Below are positions 46,539-53,524 of a stretch of DNA of 64,000 nucleotides, piece by piece (position 1 is the first letter of the stretch; each line of letters starts with the position of its first letter). The notes beneath the pieces were generated by a model. The model was given only the letters and a program-made list of their open reading frames with translations. It was not told where the DNA came from and did not search any database. Made by a program: the position numbers and the translations under genes. The stretch covers positions 50,216 to 114,215 of the forward strand of contig NZ_DASTAT010000100.1 of NCBI RefSeq assembly GCF_035712445.1, read 5' to 3'. The stretch is from Oligoflexus sp. (GTDB lineage: Bacteria > Bdellovibrionota_B > Oligoflexia > Oligoflexales > Oligoflexaceae).

Positions 46539-46964
46539 TTGGATCCAGCATTTCTGCAGCTTGCATACATCAGCCGTGCCACGGAACCCTTCGAAGAGGA
46601 CGAGCTTTTTCAACTGATCGACCACTCGCAAAAAAGCAACAAGGCCCGGGGACTGTCGGGCATGCTCGTCTATAATTCAGGCTATTTTCTGCAGCTTTTG
46701 GAAGGTCCCGCCCCGACGGTGGAGGCATTGATGGAAAAGATCGGCCGCGATCCCCGGCATGTGGAGATCAAGCGGGTCTTTGAAAAGCGTGGGGCTCAGC
46801 CGATCTTCGGCAGCTGGTATATGGCTTACAAAAATCTTTCCACCTTCAAGCCAGCCCTGCGCCAACGCGTGGAGGCCCTGATCGTGCAGCTGGCCGGCAA
46901 ACCGAAGGTGGAGTCGCCCGAAGAGTTCATGAAAGTCCTGCAGATGATGCGGCAGGAATTTTAA
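46539..46964 (+). CDS. BLUF-domain blue-light receptor
   Basis: A 141-residue flavin-based photoreceptor made of a single BLUF domain plus a short helical C-terminal cap. All key residues are present: Tyr10 (LAYISRA), Asn34 (KSNKARGLSG), Gln52 (GYFLQLLEG), Trp93 and Met95 (GSWYMAY). The start is a TTG at 46539 with AGAAGGAG six bases upstream; a nearer ATG at 46494 has no ribosome site. The gene is divergent from the hemerythrin protein. No output domain is attached, so it should act on a separate partner. Confidence 0.9.
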   Translation: MDPAFLQLAYISRATEPFEEDELFQLIDHSQKSNKARGLSGMLVYNSGYFLQLLEGPAPTVEALMEKIGRDPRHVEIKRVFEKRGAQPIFGSWYMAYKNLSTFKPALRQRVEALIVQLAGKPKVESPEEFMKVLQMMRQEF

Positions 46965-47404
46965 TTCCTATTCCGCAGGACTGTAATCGTTTTCGTGCGC
47001 CTTGCGCGATAGAGTCAGGTCCTGAAAGGCCGGTGCTTCACCAATGGCGCCAGCCCTCCACACCGTTCCATCCTGCGGAAGGATCCGGATGGCAAACTCC
47101 AGATGACTCATGATAGAGCTGCCGCGTGCTGCCACCTCCACCGCCTGGATCTCCGCCTTCCCAAGCCCTGGTCCCAAAGCTCGAATACCTGGCTTGCAAC
47201 CGACCCTGGCCAGGAGTCGTGATGCCTGATCACGTTGCGCTTCATACGGTGCATAGGTGATAGCGGCGTCCAGCAGCGCCTGAGAAAAATACCCTGGGCA
47301 GCTTGGGTTATAGGTGCGACCGACAGCGGTCAGCTGCCTGGCAGAATTATTGCACCAGGGTTAGCGCGTTGTGTTTGACTGCTTTCACGGAAAGAGAGGA
47401 AATA
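46965..47404. other. 440-base region holding a gene fragment and a small-gene promoter
   Basis: The region contains a 131-codon minus-strand frame without a convincing start (see the fragment at 46968-47360) and the promoter and ribosome site of the small membrane protein at 47405. No terminator with a T-tract is visible after the BLUF gene. Confidence 0.5.
46968..47360 (-). pseudogene. Probable 5'-truncated gene fragment
   Basis: An open frame of about 130 codons runs from a stop at 47361-47363 to the stop at 46968. Its sequence looks like protein (SPGYFSQALLDAA-type, TYAPYEAQRDQASRLLARV, GSSIMSHLEFAIRILPQDG), yet no ATG or GTG occurs early. The first usable start is the TTG at 47177, leaving only 69 residues. 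It may be a remnant of a lost gene, or a real gene with an unusual CTG start. No family recognised. Confidence 0.4.
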
Positions 47405-47674
47405 ATGACACTTTCAGCTAAAAACATCCTGGGTCAGGAACACGATCATAGCGAAGGCCCTATTGCAAAAACGATTGAAGAGCAAACCGCCCGTTTGCCT
47501 TCGGACCTTTTCCTTTGGGCCGCTGTGGGTTCGATCGCAGCGTCGGCCATCTTCCAGCTCCGCGGCCGCAAACAGACCAGTAATTTCATTGGCCAGTGGG
47601 CTCCCACGCTCCTTATTCTTGGCCTTTATAATAAGCTGGTGAAAGTTGCAGGCTCGGATCAGTATTCGCAATGA
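47405..47674 (+). CDS. Small membrane protein of unknown function
   Basis: An 89-residue protein with an acidic N-terminus (NILGQEHDHSEG) and two hydrophobic stretches (about 38-54, LFLWAAVGSIAASAIFQL, and 66-81, APTLLILGLYNKL). AGAGAGG precedes the ATG at 47405. Stress- or envelope-related small membrane proteins can look like this, but there is no clear family. Confidence 0.55.
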   Translation: MTLSAKNILGQEHDHSEGPIAKTIEEQTARLPSDLFLWAAVGSIAASAIFQLRGRKQTSNFIGQWAPTLLILGLYNKLVKVAGSDQYSQ

Positions 47675-47696
47675 AGCATTCGGTCCGCAAGGGATA

Positions 47697-47720
47697 GGGC
47701 GTTGGATCGCGCCAACGCCC
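47697..47720. terminator. Hairpin between convergent genes
   Basis: GGGCGTTGG (47697-47705) pairs perfectly with CCAACGCCC (47712-47720) around a six-base loop. It lies between the plus-strand gene ending at 47674 and the minus-strand lipoprotein ending at 47728. No T-tract follows on either strand, so it is only a likely bidirectional terminator. A 14-base palindrome AGCCTTTAAAGGCT sits next to it at 47723-47736. Confidence 0.55.
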
Positions 47721-47727
47721 GCAGCCT

Positions 47728-49557
47728 TTAAAGGCTCAATTCAAAGCGGCTGACGCGGTGATAGCCGAAATCCGCCACATAGAGAGTATTGCCCTGAATC
47801 GCCACGCTCATCGCGGTGGAGCTGATGGCTCCTTCCACCTGCTGTGACGACTCATCAGCATACCGGGGTGTGATGCCGGTCCACTTGGTCAGATAGCGGC
47901 CTGTCTTGCGATCCAGCACGACGAACTGATAGTTCTGCAGAATCACGATGTAATCCTCACTGACCGCAAAATCCTGCGCATAACCGAATTCATCTTTGGC
48001 AGTTTGCTGAATGAAGTTCAGCTTTCTGAGGCTGTGACCTTCCAGATCGAGCACTTCGAAATACTGATTGCTGCTCTCAAAGCCCTGATTATCATAAGCC
48101 AGCACCCAGATCTCTTGGCCGCTGACCCTAAAGCCTTTGACGGTGTAAGGCAGGGTGAATTTTCTTTGATACTGACCATTGTGATCAAAGACGGCAATCG
48201 AGTTTTCATAATAGGAAAGGACATAGAGCGAAGTGCTGCTGGCCTCAAGCTGCACAGGAAGTTCGATCATGTCGGCCGGGATGCGCTGCGACTGGACCAG
48301 TTCGCCTGCAGCATTATAAAGATCAAGCGTTGGATTTTCGAGACCCGACAGGGTTGCCGTGTTGCCGCTACCATACGGGGCGATATCCTGCAGGGGACGG
48401 CTGATGGCCTGCCTGTCGAGCTTCTGCTCCGCGCTGCTATATTTGAAGAGGGCGGCTTCCTGATAGTCAGCAATGAAAAGTACGTCGTTTTGAATATTCA
48501 ACTGGCGCGGCCAGCGGAATTCCTGCGTTCCAAACGAACCGAGGGCTTTCACCTGATAGGACACTTCGAAGGGATAGACCTGCTCGGTGCGGAAGCCTTT
48601 AACGTCTTCGGCCTCGATTTTCAGCTGCACGGAAGTTTCCGGGTACAGTAGCGCGGTATCTATGAAGACGGACAGTCCCTGGGTGGTCACGGGCTTGCCA
48701 TTGATTGTGGCAGTGAACTTTTTCCATTCGTGAATATTCGAATCGGCGAAGGCGATGATTTCATAACCGGCCAGGCGTGGGCTATTACCGTTCTGACGAT
48801 AGGGGCGGGGACCGATCTGGTAGGTATAAAGACGACCATCATTATCATCGACCAGAGTTTTGCCCGCGACCACATATTCAAGTTTGAAGCGCAGTTCAGT
48901 CGAGCGGGGCGGTGTCAGAGGAATGCGGAAGGTCCAGTCGTTGCCGCTGACATAACGGGCCGCGACGCGTTCCACAGTTCCCTGGTCCCTTTGAAATTGA
49001 ACGATGATTTGCTTTTCGGGCGCAATGTTTTTGACCTTCAGGCCGCCTTCAAACCAAAAGCCGCTGGCATCCTCTTTGGTTCCGGTGCGGGTCAGGAAAA
49101 TGTCGCGGTTCGCGAAGTTGCCGATCAGATGATTGTTCTGCACGTCCCAGATGGTCTGACCGTTGACCTTGATATAGGCGGCATATTCAACCGTATTCAC
49201 ATGCTGGGCAGGAAGATTCACATCCACGCCCCATTTTTCACGACCCGCATCCAGGCTGCCTTCATAGACGGCCTTTGCGGTTTGACTCGTCTTCCAATCA
49301 TCGACGGTCCAGACGACACCGGCTTCGGTGAATGAGCCTGAGCCCTTGCTGACAGCAAGGTCAATCCAGAAAGAATAAGAAGGCGGCTGAAAACGGCTGG
49401 ACGGCGGTACGCGCATCCAAAGGCCATCACCCAGACGGCTGACGCTCGCGCTGCTGCGGGGCGCTTCCTGAAGGGTGGAGGCCGAATCCTGCTGACGGCC
49501 GCAGGCGCTGATCAACGACTGGCTGAGTATAAGAGAGAAGAGAATTTTCTTAAGCAT
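47728..49557 (-). CDS. Carbohydrate-binding lipoprotein with a propeller-like C-terminal part
   Basis: A 609-residue lipoprotein: lipobox ISAC (Cys19), then two beta-sandwich regions resembling starch-binding modules (VVWTVDDWKTSQ, WDVQNNHLIGN, and TLVDDNDGRLYTY). The second half (about 330-600) is a repeat region with several GSG- and N-rich turns (VLFIADYQEAALFK, LYVLSYYENSIAVFDHNGQ, LYVADFGYHRVSRFEL), like an NHL or beta-propeller repeat. It belongs with the neighbouring secreted protein and the amylase further right. GAGGAAAG precedes the ATG. The probable job is surface binding of alpha-glucan or other glycan. Confidence 0.65.
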   Translation of the reverse strand: MLKKILFSLILSQSLISACGRQQDSASTLQEAPRSSASVSRLGDGLWMRVPPSSRFQPPSYSFWIDLAVSKGSGSFTEAGVVWTVDDWKTSQTAKAVYEGSLDAGREKWGVDVNLPAQHVNTVEYAAYIKVNGQTIWDVQNNHLIGNFANRDIFLTRTGTKEDASGFWFEGGLKVKNIAPEKQIIVQFQRDQGTVERVAARYVSGNDWTFRIPLTPPRSTELRFKLEYVVAGKTLVDDNDGRLYTYQIGPRPYRQNGNSPRLAGYEIIAFADSNIHEWKKFTATINGKPVTTQGLSVFIDTALLYPETSVQLKIEAEDVKGFRTEQVYPFEVSYQVKALGSFGTQEFRWPRQLNIQNDVLFIADYQEAALFKYSSAEQKLDRQAISRPLQDIAPYGSGNTATLSGLENPTLDLYNAAGELVQSQRIPADMIELPVQLEASSTSLYVLSYYENSIAVFDHNGQYQRKFTLPYTVKGFRVSGQEIWVLAYDNQGFESSNQYFEVLDLEGHSLRKLNFIQQTAKDEFGYAQDFAVSEDYIVILQNYQFVVLDRKTGRYLTKWTGITPRYADESSQQVEGAISSTAMSVAIQGNTLYVADFGYHRVSRFELSL

Positions 49558-49581
49558 GAGTCTTTCCTCGCTGAATAGAAA

Positions 49582-50403
49582 TCAATTCAGGGTGAAATGA
49601 AAGTTTTTGCCGAAGTCGGAATCGTAAGCCATGCAGGAGCGTCCTGCGTAATACTCATAGCCGCTGTTTTCAAACCAAAGGGTCAGTTCCTTGCCTTCAG
49701 GCAAAGTTACGAGGACATCCTGCTGTCCGCGGCGGCTCCAGTAGATGGGGTAGGTGATGGTCTGAGCGGGCACAGGCTTGCCATCCACAAAAAGTTTCGG
49801 CGTCACATCCCACGAAGCGGAACCATGGTAACCGCCGGTGCGGCAGGTGGTGGCGCGGTCGAGGTCATAGTGCAGACGAACGGGTTGTCCGGCTTTCAGA
49901 TTACCATTCTGCAGGACATTCCAGCGGCCGGTGAAGGTCAGGTTGGGAATATCGTCAAGGCGATGGATCGTATAGGAATAATTTTGATTCTGATTGGAAT
50001 CCCACTGCACGCAGCCATTCACATCCGAAGCCTTGAACCACACTTCCAGACGCTTGCCATCGGGAATCAGGACATTGGCAGGAGCAGTATAAGGAAACTG
50101 CGTGCCGCGGCCTTCGATCAGATCAAGGGCCAAGGGAGCTTCGCCGTCGATGGCAAGGAAAGCCTGGACAGTCCAGTCTTCCACGCCGCTGCTGTTTTTT
50201 CCGCGGCATTGAGAAAGTCGGATGGGATCGTATTCGATCGTCAGGTTTTGTCCCGACAGCACAACGCCTTCCGTCACAGCACTGCCGTTCGCTGCAAAAC
50301 GCAGAGTGGTGGGCGCGATGCGATCGGCTTCCGTAGCGTGAGCCAGAGATCCGACAGCCAGGCAGGTCAGAAGCAAAACGGGCGAGAGCTTGTGTGTTGT
50401 CAT
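49582..50403 (-). CDS. Secreted starch-binding-like protein with two modules
   Basis: A 273-residue secreted protein: signal peptide (MTTHKLSPVLLLTCLAVG..AHA), then two similar beta-sandwich modules. Each has an Asn-rich edge motif (VQWDSNQNQNYSYTI and AYDSDFGKNFHF) and a Cys pair, which matches the DUF6209/CBM-like group. The ATG at 50403 has GAGG nine bases upstream; an in-frame TTG five codons earlier is less likely. It is 24 bases ahead of the lipoprotein gene on the same strand, so they are co-transcribed. Probably binds carbohydrate outside the cell. Confidence 0.65.
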   Translation of the reverse strand: MTTHKLSPVLLLTCLAVGSLAHATEADRIAPTTLRFAANGSAVTEGVVLSGQNLTIEYDPIRLSQCRGKNSSGVEDWTVQAFLAIDGEAPLALDLIEGRGTQFPYTAPANVLIPDGKRLEVWFKASDVNGCVQWDSNQNQNYSYTIHRLDDIPNLTFTGRWNVLQNGNLKAGQPVRLHYDLDRATTCRTGGYHGSASWDVTPKLFVDGKPVPAQTITYPIYWSRRGQQDVLVTLPEGKELTLWFENSGYEYYAGRSCMAYDSDFGKNFHFTLN

Positions 50404-50598
50404 GCGAGTCTTCCTCAAAGGGCTAGTGGATTATTGCGAAGTCCACTTGGCTATACCGGGAGCCCCAGGGAAGGTCAATGTTGTTTTATTACATATTTTG
50501 CGGTATTTGTGACTATTATGACGTGGTTTATGTAGTTTTTCTACAAACAGGAACGAAAGCCGGGCTCCTGCTGAGTTCGGCAAAGTTCGGAGAGTGGA

Positions 50599-50967
50599 TC
50601 AACGCTTCACAACGCTGTCATCAAAGTGTTGGTACGCTTTGACGAAGCGTTTTTTATCCCAGCCTTTCAGCACAAGATCGGGTCCGCCCGGTTTGGCGAA
50701 GCGGAAGACTGGAAGCGAACTGTAACCCATGCGTCTCATCAGCCGCAGGTCATCGGCTTTGACAATGACCACCCGATCGCCCCGCAGCCGCGCCTCGCGC
50801 TCCACCACAGGTTTGGCCTCGCGACAGGGTTCGCATTCATCCGTCGAAAACATATAGATGGTCGGCTCCTTCGCTTGCGTCGCGGGTCGGTACTCATGGA
50901 TCGTCATGGTTTCGGTTGGGGTGGAGGCGCACCCGATCAGGCAGGACAGCAGAAGCAGATGTTTCAT
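50599..50967 (-). CDS. Thioredoxin-like lipoprotein
   Basis: A 122-residue lipoprotein: signal with lipobox LIGC (Cys13), then a thioredoxin-fold domain with the redox motif CEPC (about 45-48, STDECEPCREAKP) and the cis-Pro SSLPVFRF near residue 84. It is probably a periplasmic thiol-disulphide reductase acting on envelope proteins. GGAG is seven bases before the ATG. It is not closely linked to either neighbour. Confidence 0.8.
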   Translation of the reverse strand: MKHLLLLSCLIGCASTPTETMTIHEYRPATQAKEPTIYMFSTDECEPCREAKPVVEREARLRGDRVVIVKADDLRLMRRMGYSSLPVFRFAKPGGPDLVLKGWDKKRFVKAYQHFDDSVVKR

Positions 50968-51151
50968 GGGGCTTCTCCGGTACAGTTATAAAGTTTATAA
51001 CCGCGGGGGCAGCTGTGTCTTAATGTGGCAGCCGGCCCTTTGATATAGGAGAAGTCGATGCAAGGCGTTTGCCATTTGCGACAAAACGCATTTCCTGGTT
51101 TGCGCGGCGGCCCGGACATAGGGCCCGGACACCCACGAAACCTTGAGACTG

Positions 51152-51463
51152 TCATTTTTTGACGAGAAGGTTCAATTTTGGATCGAATTTGCCATTCACA
51201 CCAAGTCGCAATCCACCGCGAGGACCGCGAACAACTTCCAGCTTGCAGCCGGGCTCATTGAAAGCCCGTAGAAGATCAGCCACGGCCTTGCAGGATGTAT
51301 CCGCACGGACCTTGAAGGTCACGAGCCCCTGGGCTGTTTGAATATGCACGGTATCCACGCTGGTCCCGGCCGATACCGAATCGTCCACCCATTCGTCCCT
51401 GTTTTCCCGACCTTTAATCAAAGTCTCCAGCTGGGAAACCCAGCCTTCCTTGAGTTTTGCCAA
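51152..51463 (-). CDS. Small basic protein of unknown function
   Basis: A 103-residue protein (start TTG at 51463, GAGG six bases upstream; an ATG at 51505 is an alternative but has no ribosome site). It begins MAKLKEGWVSQLETLIKG, has two Cys (TSCKAV, PGCKLE) and ends in LLVKK. A short beta-alpha pattern (VDTVHIQTAQGLVTFKV) is visible. No family recognised. It is next to the TM2 gene and might share its transcript, though the coding sequences lie close but do not overlap. Confidence 0.45.
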   Translation of the reverse strand: MAKLKEGWVSQLETLIKGRENRDEWVDDSVSAGTSVDTVHIQTAQGLVTFKVRADTSCKAVADLLRAFNEPGCKLEVVRGPRGGLRLGVNGKFDPKLNLLVKK

Positions 51464-51516
51464 AGCCAACCTCGTCCATGGTATGATGAAACATTTCAGT
51501 TCCATCATACATGAAA

Positions 51517-51945
51517 TCAAGGATATTGGGGATGTCGCGTCGGGAGATAACGTTGCCGATTGATCTCGTCAATTTGCCCATTCAGCGTGAAAAAATCATA
51601 AAGCACGCCGACCAAAAACAGGCCGCCCGAAATCAGATAGAGAAAACCCGAGATCCATTTGCCCATGACAAAACGATGAACGCCGAAGACGCCGAGGAAG
51701 GTCAAGAGCAGCCACATGATATTGTAATCCAGCGGACCTTCCTGATACTTCCGATCCGCCTGTCGATCCATCGAGGGGATCAGAAAGACGTCAATGAGCC
51801 AGCCGACCCCCAGGAGCCCCAGCGTAAAAAACCAGATCGTGCCCGTGATTTGTTTGCCGTAGTAAAAGCGATGGGCGCCGGTGAAGCCGAAAATCCAAAG
51901 CAAATAACCGAAGAGTATGCTGTGTGTGTTGTTCTGGACCCGCAT
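51517..51945 (-). CDS. TM2-domain membrane protein (two copies)
   Basis: A 142-residue inner-membrane protein with two TM2-like repeats. Each has the GxxGxHRFYxGK-type turn: IFGFTGAHRFYYGKQ at about 20 and LGVFGVHRFVMGKW at about 80, each followed by a hydrophobic segment (TGTIWFFTLGLLGVGWLID, ISGFLYLISGGLFLVGVLYDF). The ATG at 51945 has CAGGAG seven bases upstream. TM2 proteins have no settled biochemical role. It precedes the ParR-like gene on the same strand. Confidence 0.8.
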   Translation of the reverse strand: MRVQNNTHSILFGYLLWIFGFTGAHRFYYGKQITGTIWFFTLGLLGVGWLIDVFLIPSMDRQADRKYQEGPLDYNIMWLLLTFLGVFGVHRFVMGKWISGFLYLISGGLFLVGVLYDFFTLNGQIDEINRQRYLPTRHPQYP

Positions 51946-52001
51946 GATGAAACTCCTGAGTGGGAGGGCTGGGGATCTGCTCCCCAGCGCGCGGGTGGGA
52001 T

Positions 52002-52304
52002 TCAGGTTGTGGCCCCACCCCAAAGATCGAGTGCGCTTTTATCCGAACGCTCATGAACAAAAGGTTTTTTCTTGATCAGCGTCGGTTTTTCCATATCGTC
52101 CGGCCTCAGCGTATCAAACTGATGCGGGAACTCCCGTTCTATCATGACAAGGCCTTTGATGGCCAGAGCCTTGAGCAAATCAGGCCCAGCCACGTAGAGC
52201 ACATCCGCGATCTGAATGTGCCGTCTTTCTTCAATCGCCTGGGCTATCCTGGACTCCAGAGGATTTTCGGTCGACAGGGATATGCTGATGGTCTTTTTGC
52301 TCAA
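52002..52304 (-). CDS. ParR-like small DNA-binding partner of the ParM-like protein
   Basis: A 100-residue protein that begins with TTG at 52304, overlapping the stop of the ParM-like gene (TTGA), with AAAGGAA seven bases before it. The N-terminal KTISISLSTENPLESRIAQA fits the beta strand and first helix of a ribbon-helix-helix, and the rest is a helical tail. In type II plasmid partition systems parR follows parM directly and binds the centromere parC; the same order and tight coupling are seen here. Sequence similarity to ParR is only suggestive, so this call rests mostly on position. Confidence 0.5.
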   Translation of the reverse strand: MSKKTISISLSTENPLESRIAQAIEERRHIQIADVLYVAGPDLLKALAIKGLVMIEREFPHQFDTLRPDDMEKPTLIKKKPFVHERSDKSALDLWGGATT

Positions 52305-53350
52305 TGCATGGTTCCTTTCGCCAGAGAAGTGCACACCGTATTGGAGTTGCCAAAGTCTGCGATCAGATAGGTTCCGGGATCAGCCGCCAATTCGATGATC
52401 TTGCGGTAACCCAGAGCGGCTGATTTCATCGCCAGTTCCCGCGGCACATAGACGAAAGATACGTTATGGTGGTCCGCAAACTTTTTGGCGATATCCTGAA
52501 TCGGCGAGTAAATCGAACCGCCACCCGTGACAGCAATGCGGAGGTCATCCGTTTCGAGTGAATCGAGCAGCGAGCGAACGTGTGGCTTTAAAGTTTCATT
52601 CGCGTACTGTTCCAGCACCTGATCGGCAATATCCTTCAGCTCGGAACTGGGAATAATTCCCTTGTTGCTGTTCAGATTCGGAACCTTGGCCTCATGATAG
52701 GAACGATAGAGCCACTCATCGTAAATCTGATCATTGCCCGCCGCCGAATCCGGTTCCCGTATGGCGTAATCGTTGAGCAGACGCCGTCTGAATTCCTTGA
52801 CCGCATGCCGGATGCCGGTCTTCATCGAGTGAATCGAGTTCTTGATCGGCTGCCCGTCTTCCCGCAGAAGAACGGATTCCACCGTGCCGTAGCCGATGGA
52901 TATGGTGAGCAGCTTGCCAGGAATCGACAGTTCATGCTTGATACCCACCGCATGTCCGATGGACTCACGGAAGGACACGACGCGTTTGATCGAGATGCTT
53001 TTGCGACCGGCGGGTTCTTCCCAGGACAGCTGGCGACCGTTATAGGTCGCGGCGAGTTTCATGTTCTGTTCAAACGTGAGATCGGGAAAACCACAGGCCA
53101 GATTGATGGAACCTGTGACTCCGGCGTGCATGGCCGAGGACACGACCAGGAGTTCAAACTCCCGCTCCTCGACGGAAAGATTCAGCGCCTTAGACGAACG
53201 GAGCTGCTGCGTGCGCACCAGATTGCCCACCGCTACATATTCATTCTCATAAATGAATTGACAGGAATCCCCGTCAGATTCGAGAAAGCTTTTATCAGAG
53301 AGACGTGCAATTAACGAGGGAAAGCTGACAACGTTTACAAAACTTTCCAT
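52301..53350 (-). CDS. ParM-like actin-fold ATPase with the phosphate-1 loop at the C-terminus
   Basis: A 349-residue actin-like protein. The order of the nucleotide-binding motifs is unusual. Phosphate-2 is at about 149-162 (TISIGYGTVESVLL), the adenosine motif at 272-279 (IAVTGGGS) and connect-2 at 303-315 (PRELAMKSAALGY). The phosphate-1 motif, normally within the first 15 residues, lies at the C-terminus, 328-343 (YLIADFGNSNTVCTSL). The N-terminus begins at FVNVVSFPSLIARLS, which is the stretch that usually follows phosphate-1. So the protein looks circularly permuted. The ATG at 53350 follows AAGGG; no phosphate-1 codons occur upstream in frame. It is coupled to a ParR-like gene, suggesting filament-based segregation. 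Confidence 0.8.
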   Translation of the reverse strand: MESFVNVVSFPSLIARLSDKSFLESDGDSCQFIYENEYVAVGNLVRTQQLRSSKALNLSVEEREFELLVVSSAMHAGVTGSINLACGFPDLTFEQNMKLAATYNGRQLSWEEPAGRKSISIKRVVSFRESIGHAVGIKHELSIPGKLLTISIGYGTVESVLLREDGQPIKNSIHSMKTGIRHAVKEFRRRLLNDYAIREPDSAAGNDQIYDEWLYRSYHEAKVPNLNSNKGIIPSSELKDIADQVLEQYANETLKPHVRSLLDSLETDDLRIAVTGGGSIYSPIQDIAKKFADHHNVSFVYVPRELAMKSAALGYRKIIELAADPGTYLIADFGNSNTVCTSLAKGTMH

Positions 53351-53453
53351 GCTGGACCCTTCTGTGTGCATTTTACGACCAAATTCATCCGGCTTCGATA
53401 GATGAAGTCTAAGCAGAGTGCAATCACATTCATGGAAAATTTTTTGAAGGAAA

Positions 53454-53466
53454 TTCGTGACACGAA
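53454..53466. promoter_or_regulatory. 13-base palindrome upstream of the ParM-like gene
   Basis: TTCGTG, one A, CACGAA is a perfect inverted repeat about 100 bases upstream of the ParM-like ATG. It could be an operator or one unit of a parC-like centromere for the ParR-like protein. Weak ATTCATG-type matches occur nearby (around 53383 and 53430). No regular array of iterons is visible, which is unlike most plasmid parC sites. Confidence 0.35.
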
Positions 53467-53494
53467 AAATTATGCAGAAGCGGGACGCGGGGCG

Positions 53495-53517
53495 CCCCTT
53501 GCCGGAGAGGCAAGGGG
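53495..53517 (-). terminator. Hairpin downstream of the amylase gene
   Basis: CCCCTTGCC (53495-53503) pairs perfectly with GGCAAGGGG (53509-53517) around a five-base loop. It starts eight bases after the amylase stop at 53525 on the minus strand and probably ends that transcript. There is no T-tract, so intrinsic termination may be weak. Confidence 0.6.
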
Positions 53518-53524
53518 ACCTTGA

